This document shows, one piece after another, positions 16,547-24,029 of a stretch of 44,217 bases of DNA (its first letter is position 1; every line of letters begins with the position of its first letter). The stretch is taken from assembly GCF_014534685.1 (NCBI RefSeq), contig NZ_JACVVX010000014.1, forward strand, positions 1-44,217, written 5' to 3'. Source of the DNA: Oryzicola mucosus. GTDB lineage: Bacteria; Pseudomonadota; Alphaproteobacteria; Rhizobiales; Rhizobiaceae. The position numbers were made by a program, and so were the translations under genes. The notes beneath the pieces were generated by a model, which was not told the origin of the DNA, searched no databases, and saw only the letters and a program-made list of their open reading frames with translations.

Positions 16547-17385
16547 CCCAGCGCGCCATGACCTCTGCATTATCGCTGGCCAACCGCGCAGCGCTTGGCA
16601 TTTTCGGCGTGATGTTCTGCATCTACCTGCTTGGGCCGATTCTCGCCTTCATACCCATGTCGTTCAACGATGTGGCCCTTCTGCACTATCCGATCGAGAG
16701 GTTCAGCCTGCGCTGGTACAGCAACCTGGTCGCTTCCAGCGAATGGCGGCTTGCCCTCCTGAACAGCGTGGTGGTCGCCACATCGGCGACCGTTTTAGCG
16801 ACGATATTGGGCGTCTGCGCAGCCTTCGGGCTCTGGCGTGGCCGATTTCGCGGCCACAGCATCATCATGGTCGTCATCATGACGCCGATGATCGTGCCGA
16901 GCGTGATCGGCGCCATCAGCATGTATTTCAGTTTCGCCGAGATTGGCATGGACTACACGTATAGCGCCCTTATTCTTGCTCATACCGCCATGGCGGCACC
17001 GATCGTCGTGGTTACGGTGTCGGCGGTTCTGGCGCGTTTCGACGGGAATTTGCTTCGCGCGGCGGCCAGTCTCGGCGCTGACCCTCTGCTGGCATTCCGC
17101 AAGGTCACTCTGCCTCTTATTATGCCAGGCGTGGTCTCCGGGGCCGTGTTCGCTTTCGCCATCTCACTCGATGATGTGGTTGTCGCGCTTTTCCTGGCGG
17201 GACCAGACCAACGCACCCTGCCCGTGCAGATGTATATGCGGTCGACGGACCTTTTTGATCTGGCGACCGCCGCCGCCGCAGCCATGATGTTCATCGTGGC
17301 TGTGGCGATGATGATTTTCCTCGAATTGCTTCGCCGGCGAGACAGGCTCGCGCCCGTCGCCAAGGCAGCCGATTCCCGCCGCTAA
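16543..17385 (+). CDS. Polyamine-type ABC permease (PotC family)
   Basis: A 280-residue membrane protein with six predicted spans. The second-subunit segments FNDVALLHYPIERFSLRWYSNL (PotC-type periplasmic region) and the EAA coupling loop AASLGADPLLAFRKVTLPLIMPG are clear. ATG 16543 overlaps the preceding stop. It pairs with the PotB-type subunit to form a heterodimeric channel for the importer. Confidence 0.92.
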   Translation: MTQRAMTSALSLANRAALGIFGVMFCIYLLGPILAFIPMSFNDVALLHYPIERFSLRWYSNLVASSEWRLALLNSVVVATSATVLATILGVCAAFGLWRGRFRGHSIIMVVIMTPMIVPSVIGAISMYFSFAEIGMDYTYSALILAHTAMAAPIVVVTVSAVLARFDGNLLRAAASLGADPLLAFRKVTLPLIMPGVVSGAVFAFAISLDDVVVALFLAGPDQRTLPVQMYMRSTDLFDLATAAAAAMMFIVAVAMMIFLELLRRRDRLAPVAKAADSRR

Positions 17386-17405
17386 GGCTCAGGATTGCAA
17401 ACGAC

Positions 17406-18524
17406 ATGAAGCCCAGCGTTGAGTTCAGAAATATCTCGAAATCCTATGACAACCAGACGCTCGTCATCCGGGACCTCAATCTCAGCATCGAGCGCGGGGA
17501 GTTCTTGACGCTGCTCGGACCGTCGGGCTCTGGCAAGACGACCGCCTTGATGATGCTGGCGGGTTTCGAGATGCCGACGACCGGAGAAATCTTCGTCGAG
17601 GGACAGCCATACTCCGCGCTACCCGCGCACAAGCGCGATATAGGCGTGGTCTTCCAGAACTATGCGCTTTTCCCCCACATGTCGGTAGCGGAAAACATCG
17701 CTTTTCCCCTTCAGGTCCGGGGCCACGGCCCAAAGGATCTCGACCGGCGTGTCAAAGCCGCGCTCGACATGGTTCGCTTGCCCGAGATTTCAGCACGCAA
17801 GCCGGCGCAACTGTCCGGCGGCCAGCAGCAACGTGTCGCCTTGGCGCGCGCCCTGGTTTACGAGCCGAAAATCGTCTTGATGGACGAGCCCCTAGGTGCT
17901 CTCGACAGACAGTTGCGGGAGGAGATGCAGATCGAGATCAAGAGCATCCATGCGCGCGTGGGTGTTACGTTTGTCTATGTCACGCACGATCAGGGCGAAG
18001 CGCTGACGATGTCCGACAGGGTCGCCATCTTCAGAAAAGGAGTCATTGAACAGATCGCCGATCCGCAGACGCTTTATGATCGGCCATGCAATGCATTCGT
18101 TGCGACGTTTATTGGCGACAGCAACCTGCTCAGGGGAACAATAGTCGGTCGCGGTGGTGGACAAGCCACGGTGGCCATGCCAGGCGGCGGTACGCTGGAC
18201 GCTCGCGCAGGCGACAACGGGGCCGGAAAGGACGCCTATGTTTCGGTGCGTCCGGAGAAGATAGACGTATCGGCAGGATGCATCGACCGGGGAGTTGGGA
18301 ACATACTCGCCGGCACGGTCGACAAGACGGTCTTTTTCGGAGACCACGTCAAGGTGAGCATCCGACTGGAAGGCGGCCAATTGCTTGCCGTGAAGACCGG
18401 CACGACCGAACCCTACAAAAATGGACAGACAGTTACGGCATCCTGGAGGGCGGAGGACTGCGTTGCCTTCACAGCACCCCCGACCCGCGACACCGCGGTC
18501 GTGGAAACCACGGTTCAAGTCTAG
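17406..18524 (+). CDS. Polyamine-type ABC ATPase (PotA family)
   Basis: 372 residues. The nucleotide-binding domain carries Walker A GPSGSGKTT, Q-loop VVFQNYALFPHM, signature LSGGQQQRVALARAL, Walker B IVLMDEPLGALD and the switch His in THDQGEAL. It is followed from about residue 240 by a C-terminal TOBE regulatory domain that ends in the FTAPP segment. It powers the PotB/PotC-type channel. The gene ends in TAG at 18522-18524, inside a CTAG tetranucleotide that also holds the stop of the convergent aldehyde dehydrogenase gene. Confidence 0.94.
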   Translation: MKPSVEFRNISKSYDNQTLVIRDLNLSIERGEFLTLLGPSGSGKTTALMMLAGFEMPTTGEIFVEGQPYSALPAHKRDIGVVFQNYALFPHMSVAENIAFPLQVRGHGPKDLDRRVKAALDMVRLPEISARKPAQLSGGQQQRVALARALVYEPKIVLMDEPLGALDRQLREEMQIEIKSIHARVGVTFVYVTHDQGEALTMSDRVAIFRKGVIEQIADPQTLYDRPCNAFVATFIGDSNLLRGTIVGRGGGQATVAMPGGGTLDARAGDNGAGKDAYVSVRPEKIDVSAGCIDRGVGNILAGTVDKTVFFGDHVKVSIRLEGGQLLAVKTGTTEPYKNGQTVTASWRAEDCVAFTAPPTRDTAVVETTVQV

Positions 18525-19972
18525 AGACGGCTGACCTTGACCAGTTTGGTGTTCATATAGGCTTCCATCGCCTCGCTCCCGCCTTCCGAGCCATAGCCGG
18601 AATCTTTCACTCCGCCAAAGGGTAGTTCCGGCAGTGCCAAAAGGTTGCCATTGATGCTAACCATGCCGGCTTGAATCCGGTTGCTAAGATCGAGCACTAT
18701 GTTGTTGGACTGGGTGTAGGCAAAGGCCGCGAGACCGTAGGACAACCTGTTGGCTTCAGCGATGGCCTCATCCACGGAATCGAAAGATCTTATCAGCGCG
18801 ACGGGGCCGAACGGTTCCTCGTTCATCGCCTTGGCCGTTGTCGGCACGTCGCTGAGAACCGTCGGCTCATAAAAGTATCCGATATTGCCGTGCCTTCGGC
18901 CGCCAGCGCGCAGAACGGCGCCCTGTTCGACGGCATCGCTGACAAGAGCCCCGACCGCCTGAAGCCGTCGCTCGCTCGCCAGCGGTCCCATCTCGGTGCC
19001 GGGCACCAACCCGTCGCCTAAGCGCATCGTCCTGGCAGCCTCAGCGAAAAGATCGGCGAATTGTTCACTTATGCTGCGATGCACCACGAAGCGCGTCGGC
19101 GATATGCAGATCTGGCCCGCATTACGGAACTTGGCCTGGGCCATGGCCGCCGCCGCAGTCGCGACGTCTGCATCAGCGAAGACGAGCACAGGCGCGTGCC
19201 CGCCAAGTTCCATGGTCGACCTTTTCATGTGTTCGCCGGCTAGTGCCGAGAGCTTCTTGCCAACCGCAGTCGATCCGGTGAACGAAATCTTGCGGATGGC
19301 GGGATGCGAGATCAGGTAGCTCGAAATCTCCGATGGGACGCCAAAAACCAAGTTTAGAACGCCCGCTGGCAGTCCGGCGTCGCAAAAAGCCTTGGCCAGC
19401 TCGGCGACACATGCCGGCGTTTCTTCCGCCGGCTTGGCGACGACCGAACATCCGGCTGCCAACGCCGCGGCGATTTTTCTGGCTGCCTGGTTGAGCGGAA
19501 AATTCCACGGTGTGAAGGCCGCGACCGGACCGATCGGCTCCTTCAAGACCAGTTGCTGGGTGCCGACAGCCCGTGAGGGCACGACACGGCCGTAAGCCCG
19601 GCGTCCTTCTTCCGCGAACCAGTCGATCGTGTCGGCGGCAACTCCTATCTCGGCCATCGCTTCACCCACTGGCTTGCCCTGCTCCAGGGTCAACAGACGG
19701 GCGATGCCCGTGGCGCGCTCGCGTAGAAGGTTTGCGGCGCGCCGCATGATCGCCGAACGGTCATAAGGCGACACATCCCTCCAATGTTCAAAGCCAGAGA
19801 CAGCGCTGGCCACGGCCGCTTCGAGGTCGGCCTCCGATGCCATCGCCGCATGGCCGAGTTCTTTTTCCGTGGCGGGATTCACCACGACATAGGTCTTGCT
19901 GGCAACGGCATCGATCCATTCATTGCCGATCAACAATTTGACGTCCGGATAATCCTGATCGCCGCCCGCCAT
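18521..19972 (-). CDS. Aldehyde dehydrogenase, succinate-semialdehyde dehydrogenase-like
   Basis: 483 residues. Active-site landmarks are TPWNFP (Asn about 158), MELGGHA (Glu about 255) and NAGQIC (Cys about 289), with FTGSTAVGK for the cofactor. The 'LLTLEQGKPVGEA' and 'RRAYGRVVPS' segments are typical of the GabD/succinate-semialdehyde group, which oxidises carboxylated aldehydes such as those left by class III aminotransferases. ATG 19972 has AGGGAG at about 8 bp; a longer reading to 20038 lacks a site. It is divergent from the acetamidase-like gene across a 140-bp region carrying a TACAT.ATG-type operator. Confidence 0.93.
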   Translation of the reverse strand: MAGGDQDYPDVKLLIGNEWIDAVASKTYVVVNPATEKELGHAAMASEADLEAAVASAVSGFEHWRDVSPYDRSAIMRRAANLLRERATGIARLLTLEQGKPVGEAMAEIGVAADTIDWFAEEGRRAYGRVVPSRAVGTQQLVLKEPIGPVAAFTPWNFPLNQAARKIAAALAAGCSVVAKPAEETPACVAELAKAFCDAGLPAGVLNLVFGVPSEISSYLISHPAIRKISFTGSTAVGKKLSALAGEHMKRSTMELGGHAPVLVFADADVATAAAAMAQAKFRNAGQICISPTRFVVHRSISEQFADLFAEAARTMRLGDGLVPGTEMGPLASERRLQAVGALVSDAVEQGAVLRAGGRRHGNIGYFYEPTVLSDVPTTAKAMNEEPFGPVALIRSFDSVDEAIAEANRLSYGLAAFAYTQSNNIVLDLSNRIQAGMVSINGNLLALPELPFGGVKDSGYGSEGGSEAMEAYMNTKLVKVSRL

Positions 19973-20058
19973 CGTGGTTCTCCCTTTATCCGCGCCTGGA
20001 CCAGCTGGCGCTCTCCGGCAATCCAGACCATTCCGCATTACAAGCTGAATATATGTTT

Positions 20059-20069
20059 TACATTATGCT
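20059..20069. promoter_or_regulatory. Degenerate copy of the shared palindromic operator
   Basis: TACATTATGCT matches the consensus TACATTATGTA at 9 of 11 positions and lies in the 140-bp divergent region between the aldehyde dehydrogenase (start 19972) and acetamidase-like (start 20113) genes. It is the weakest of the six copies and is supported mainly by its position. Confidence 0.4.
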
Positions 20070-20112
20070 ATCTAGTGTAGTTTTTTGGTATTTAGCTCGC
20101 TGGAGAACCCCA

Positions 20113-21060
20113 ATGTCAACGCCGCGCCGACATCGTCTTGATGCAGAACCCAGGACTGTTCACTGGGGCTACTTCAGTGCCGAGCTTAAACCATGCCTGA
20201 CGATCGACAGCGGTGATGTCGTGACGATATCGGCCGTGTCGGGCGGCCCCGAAATCCTGCCGGAGCCGCCGCTGGTCGTTCCAGCCGCGCAACGGGCCAT
20301 CCACGAATCCGTGACAAACCGGATGGAGCCGGGGCATATCATGACTGGTCCAGTCGCAGTCCGTGGCGCAAGACGGGGAGACGTGCTCCAGATCGACATC
20401 GAGGCCATCGAGCCTCTTGTCGATTGGGGCTACCACCTCATCAAGCCGCTTGTTGGCGCCTTGCCGCTCGACTTCGAGGAGCGCCGGCTGATCCACCTGA
20501 CGTTGGACGAGGAAAGGAAAGCCTGGCGGCTCCCTTGGGGCCAGGAGGTTCCCTTCGCTCCGTTCTTTGGAGTCATGGGCGTTGCGCCTCCGGCGGGCTG
20601 GGGGACGGTAGGGTCGTTGCCACCACGTCAAAATGGCGGCAACATCGACAATCTTGAACTGCGGGCAGGCTCCACGCTTTATCTGCCTGTTTTTGCCGAC
20701 GAGGCGCTGTTTTCGGCAGGCGATGGGCACGGTGCGCAGAGCGACGGCGAAATCGGCATGGCTTGCGAAACAGGGCTTATTGGAACCTTCCGCCTGAACG
20801 TGCGTCGGGACTTCGCTCTGGAATGGCCGATGGCGGAGACGCCGACACATTTCATAACGATGGCATTCGACGTCGATCTGGACAACTGCGTCGCGATATC
20901 GCTTCGCTCCATGCTGGTGCTGCTTGTCTCAAAGACCAGACTGGACCGTTACCAGGCCTATGCCCTCATGAACCTAGCAGCCGAACTGCGCATCACGCAG
21001 GTGGCCAATGGCGACAAAGGCGTCCACTGCATGATGAACAAACGCTATTTCGACGCCTGA
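20113..21060 (+). CDS. Acetamidase/formamidase family amidohydrolase
   Basis: 315 residues, of the FmdA/AmdA acetamidase-formamidase family, which hydrolyses short amides to ammonia and the acid. Family segments visible are GPVAVRGARRGDVLQIDI, PFFGVMGVAP, the RQNGGNIDN loop (usually GGNMDN) and FSAGDGHGAQSDGEI with its Asp/His/Glu cluster. ATG 20113 is chosen for TGGAGAA just upstream; the longer frame from 20053 would begin inside the promoter. It could release ammonia from an amide or formamide intermediate, or act on an ester-like substrate as some relatives do. It stands alone and converges on the MarR gene 29 bp downstream. Confidence 0.88.
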   Translation: MSTPRRHRLDAEPRTVHWGYFSAELKPCLTIDSGDVVTISAVSGGPEILPEPPLVVPAAQRAIHESVTNRMEPGHIMTGPVAVRGARRGDVLQIDIEAIEPLVDWGYHLIKPLVGALPLDFEERRLIHLTLDEERKAWRLPWGQEVPFAPFFGVMGVAPPAGWGTVGSLPPRQNGGNIDNLELRAGSTLYLPVFADEALFSAGDGHGAQSDGEIGMACETGLIGTFRLNVRRDFALEWPMAETPTHFITMAFDVDLDNCVAISLRSMLVLLVSKTRLDRYQAYALMNLAAELRITQVANGDKGVHCMMNKRYFDA

Positions 21061-21089
21061 CCCACCGGACAAAAGGCGCCAACCACAGT

Positions 21090-21557
21090 TCAAACCTGGA
21101 GGCGTTGCTTGCCGCCGTATCCGGCCCCTGGATAGATTGCAGTCAGGTCTGCGGTGATCGTGTCCAAGACAGCCATCAACTGCGTTACCTGCTCAGGCGA
21201 CAAGTTAGCGCGGGCTTGGGCGTTGACCCTGGCTGCGGCTTCAAGAAGGCGGGGTTTCAGCGCTGCCCCTTCCGGGGTGAGCACCACGTTGATCGCGCGT
21301 CGATCCTGCGGGGATCGCTCTCGCCGCACGAGGCCGCGAGTCTCCAGTTCAGCAAGAATAGTCGTCGAGGACGCCATTTCTACACCTACGCGCCTCGACA
21401 AATCCTTTTGCGTCAGACCGTCCATTTCCCACAGACGCTCCAGGTGAATGAACTGGCCGAAGCTGACGTCCTCTTTAGCCAGTTCAAGACGCAAACCACG
21501 GCTGAAGGCCATGTGAGCAAGTCTAAGGCGCTTGCCCATTCCGATATTCGACGACAC
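21090..21557 (-). CDS. MarR family transcriptional regulator
   Basis: 155 residues, the usual MarR length. The winged helix-turn-helix is visible as GLTQKDLSRRVGVEMASSTTILAELETRGLV, followed by the wing RRERSPQDRRAINVVLTPEG, then dimerisation helices. The start chosen is GTG 21555-21557, preceded by GGAGG and GGGAG; the reading frame extends back to 21743 into the neighbouring amidohydrolase gene, which is unlikely to be used. It is the last gene of the Rieske / unknown / amidohydrolase operon, 61 bp after it, so it may control that operon and others through the palindromes described here. MarR dimers typically lose DNA affinity on binding aromatic acids. Confidence 0.88.
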   Translation of the reverse strand: MSSNIGMGKRLRLAHMAFSRGLRLELAKEDVSFGQFIHLERLWEMDGLTQKDLSRRVGVEMASSTTILAELETRGLVRRERSPQDRRAINVVLTPEGAALKPRLLEAAARVNAQARANLSPEQVTQLMAVLDTITADLTAIYPGAGYGGKQRLQV

Positions 21558-21618
21558 GGGCTCCCCGACCTCCAAGTTCAACTTTAAACCGGAGTTGAAT
21601 CTCCTGGCGTCAGCCAAG

Positions 21619-22860
21619 TCAAGCCGCTGGCGCGTCCTGGCACTGCGCGCGGTGCGCAAGCTTCCAAGGCGCGAACACCGGATCAAGTTTGAAGAGGGAC
21701 TGGGAGTTGCCGCCCAGGATTGCGCGCTTTGCACTTTCGTCAAGGAAAGGAAGATCGTAGATCGTGCTCGGCAAATCCATGTCCCAGTGCGGATAATCCG
21801 ACGAATAGAGCAACTGGCTGTCGGCCTTGATCATCTTGAAGGTCAACTCCAGCGCCTCCCGGTTGTCCACCATCTCCATCGGCTGTGAGGTGTAGAACAT
21901 TTCCCGCATGTAGTCGGACGGCTTGCGTTTCAACAGCGGCGCATCGGAACTGCGCATCATGTACTCGTTATCGAGGCGCTGCATAAGGAACGGAACCCAG
22001 GCCAGACCGCTCTCGATCCACACCGTCTTCAGTTTCGGAAACCGCTCCGGCATGCCGTTGACGATCCAATTGGTCATGTGGACCATGTTGTGCCACACGA
22101 AGCCAAGCGCATGGACCGAGATGAATCGGTTCATCAGCCGCGTCGACTGGTCGCCCCAGGTATACGCGGCGTGGAAGCCCAACGGCAGATTGCGCTCCTG
22201 CAATGCCGCATACGTCTTCATGTAGGCATTGTCGTTGTTCGCCTTGTAGTGGGTCGAGGTGACCATGAAGCCGATGACACCTTTACGATCCCCGAATTCC
22301 TCGACCATGGCGAGGCAGGCGTCGGGATCGTTGAACGGCAGATAGAGCATGGAAGTCAGACGCGGCTCCTCGGAGAGGACGTTGTCGCAGAGCCAGCGAT
22401 TGTAGGCGCGGGCCAGCGCTGTCTCCACATCCACGCGAGGGCAGGTCGCGATGTTGAGCATCGGCGTGGGAAACATGCAGGCCATGTCGACTCCCATCGA
22501 GTCCATCCAGCGCCGCATGAGCGTGATGTCGCGGTGGATCGTCGGCGGGGTCTTTTCGCGCCGCCGCATGGGATAGCGCGTCACGCGGCCGGTCATCTCC
22601 TGATAGGAACCGTCGATCGAGGTGACGCCGCCGCGCGCCATACCCTGATACTTGGCCTCGAGCCGCAGAACCGGGTCGTCGATATATTCGGCGATCTCCT
22701 GAAACGCCTCCGTTTCGTAGTGGTGCGAGTCCACGTCGACGATCAGGAAGTCTTCATAGCCGCGACTCACGGCCTGTTGCTTGGCGTGAGCGAGGTGCTG
22801 CTCGCTGTCGAAATCTTCCCGCGACGGTTCGATCAAATGGTTTCCGGGCGTAAAGGTCAT
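21619..22860 (-). CDS. Amidohydrolase_2 family metal-dependent hydrolase or decarboxylase (ACMSD-like)
   Basis: 413 residues, COG2159-type TIM-barrel enzyme. Metal and catalytic landmarks are VDVDSHHYE (Asp-x-His ligands near residue 42-45), LGFHAAY (His on a later strand), ALGFVWHNMVH and SSDYPHWD (late Asp). This superfamily includes 2-amino-3-carboxymuconate-semialdehyde decarboxylase, 5-carboxyvanillate decarboxylase and various hydrolases, so it may act on a ring-cleavage or aromatic carboxylate intermediate. It has no signal peptide. It lies 3 bp downstream of a small protein of unknown function that overlaps a Rieske ferredoxin gene, a tight three-gene unit. Confidence 0.88.
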   Translation of the reverse strand: MTFTPGNHLIEPSREDFDSEQHLAHAKQQAVSRGYEDFLIVDVDSHHYETEAFQEIAEYIDDPVLRLEAKYQGMARGGVTSIDGSYQEMTGRVTRYPMRRREKTPPTIHRDITLMRRWMDSMGVDMACMFPTPMLNIATCPRVDVETALARAYNRWLCDNVLSEEPRLTSMLYLPFNDPDACLAMVEEFGDRKGVIGFMVTSTHYKANNDNAYMKTYAALQERNLPLGFHAAYTWGDQSTRLMNRFISVHALGFVWHNMVHMTNWIVNGMPERFPKLKTVWIESGLAWVPFLMQRLDNEYMMRSSDAPLLKRKPSDYMREMFYTSQPMEMVDNREALELTFKMIKADSQLLYSSDYPHWDMDLPSTIYDLPFLDESAKRAILGGNSQSLFKLDPVFAPWKLAHRAQCQDAPAA

Positions 22861-22863
22861 CGT

Positions 22864-23205
22864 CTACTGCTCCATTTGCTGGTCGGTACGCGCGCGCTTG
22901 GTTGAGCCGGTGCTCGTCATGGCTTGCCAAGCCGCCAACTCGAAGACCTCGATCGAGGCGCTTTCGAGGATCGCGGTGCACGCAATGACGGCGTCGGTGG
23001 CGCTAAGGCGGCTGTTGCCGATGGCTAGGTTAACGGTAAGGTCGTTCTGGGCTCTGGCCCCGACGAGGCGTAGCATGCTCGTCAATGCGGCGACGAGAGC
23101 GGTATCCGAAAGCGTCGACAACTCGCCCGTGTCGACGCTTTTCTCGCAAACTTCTGCGAGATGAAAGGCCAATTCGTCGGGGCTTGTTCCGTCAGATCTG
23201 GACAT
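22864..23205 (-). CDS. Small protein of unknown function in a Rieske/amidohydrolase operon
   Basis: 113 residues, acidic at the N-terminus and predicted mostly helical, with no motif I recognise and no signal peptide or membrane span. Segments such as DTALVAALTSMLRLVGARAQ and AVIACTAILESASIEVFELAAW look like amphipathic helices. ATG 23203-23205 is chosen because AAGGCGG lies just upstream; it overlaps the end of the Rieske gene by 14 bp and ends 3 bp before the amidohydrolase start. Such tight packing suggests that the three proteins act together, for example as a small subunit or accessory factor. That is inference. Confidence 0.75.
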   Translation of the reverse strand: MSRSDGTSPDELAFHLAEVCEKSVDTGELSTLSDTALVAALTSMLRLVGARAQNDLTVNLAIGNSRLSATDAVIACTAILESASIEVFELAAWQAMTSTGSTKRARTDQQMEQ

Positions 23206-23557
23206 AAATGCCGCCTTGGCGGGTTTCAACGCCAAATTTGCGCAGTTTCAGCGCCGCGTTGCAGACGTGACTTCCGGTCGTAAGATGATACTCGTAGCCA
23301 TGCCACGGGCAGACGATGTGCATGTCGTCCTCGTCGAACTTTTGCCCGAGAAATACGCCGCCATCACCGATGACATCGACCACCTGCGGCAGGCGCAGGC
23401 CTTCGCAGGCAGGCCCGCCTTGATGCGGGCAGAGATTCTGGTAGGCATAGTAGCTTCCGCGATGATGGATCACCCCGATCTCCAGGCCTTCGCCCTCGAA
23501 TATCCGGACATCACCCTCAGCCAATTCACTGATATTGCAGACGAAATGCTCGGCCAT
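23192..23557 (-). CDS. Rieske [2Fe-2S] ferredoxin-like protein
   Basis: 121 residues, a stand-alone Rieske domain. The two cluster motifs are CPHQGGPAC (Cys and His about 43-45) and CPWHGYEY (Cys and His about 83-86), separated by about 40 residues, longer than in the simplest ferredoxins. ATG 23557 has GGAGC at 6 bp. Such proteins carry electrons to a Rieske oxygenase or, less often, act as small oxygenase components. No terminal oxygenase alpha subunit is in the window, so its partner is unknown. It is the first gene of the operon that continues with an unknown small protein, an amidohydrolase and MarR. Confidence 0.93.
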   Translation of the reverse strand: MAEHFVCNISELAEGDVRIFEGEGLEIGVIHHRGSYYAYQNLCPHQGGPACEGLRLPQVVDVIGDGGVFLGQKFDEDDMHIVCPWHGYEYHLTTGSHVCNAALKLRKFGVETRQGGIYVQI

Positions 23558-23574
23558 CGTTTGCTCCAAAAAAC

Positions 23575-23614
23575 AATAAGGTCTCTTATTATATTGGCCC
23601 CGACATGGCGTCAA
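23575..23614 (-). promoter_or_regulatory. Promoter and operator of the Rieske operon
   Basis: Reading leftward, TTGACG (complement at 23609-23614) and a perfect TATAAT (complement at 23588-23593) are 15 bp apart. The inverted repeat AATAAG (23575-23580) with CTTATT (23585-23590), 4-bp gap, overlaps the -10. A dimeric repressor there, perhaps the MarR protein of the same operon, would block transcription. Confidence 0.6.
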
Positions 23615-23728
23615 GCCGAAACCGGTGGTTGCTGAGTTGCTGCTGCCGTTCGCTTATTCCGTCGAACCGTCATGCCGCCCGATCAGGCCTTGCATCGTTC
23701 TCGCACCCCAGCTGGTACGGCGGCCGGT

Positions 23729-23998
23729 CTAGGGCTAGGACCTGTTAATCTGGTCGAACTGATATGCGGCCATCAGTTTGGTTACGCGCAGTGAAGGCGC
23801 AGGAAATGTTGACCATTTTCAAGCCCTTCGCGACAAATTAGCCGGGCAGATGAACCATGTCCTCCGGACGCCGAAACACCTGCAAGCTGCCGGGTCGAAG
23901 CGCTTGGCCGGTAGGCTACCCCGACCTGGGCGCTCCTCCTTGCATCTTCTTGCCGTTTCAGACGCCATTTCGATCATGTTAATAGGTCCTGACCCTAG
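23729..23998. mobile_element. MITE-like element or IS remnant with 33-bp terminal inverted repeats
   Basis: The two ends, 23729-23761 and the reverse complement of 23966-23998, match at 26 of 33 positions, including the outer CTAGGG and an inner AGGACCT.TTAA core. The element is 270 bp, too short for a transposase, and I see no intact gene in it. CTAG at both extremities could be the 4-bp target duplication typical of some IS5-group elements. It lies in the 472-bp gap between the Rieske gene and an aldehyde dehydrogenase gene; outside it, 23615-23728 holds nothing else I recognise. Confidence 0.6.
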
Positions 23999-24029
23999 CC
24001 CGTTGGAATATCCACGTGACGCCTTGGCG

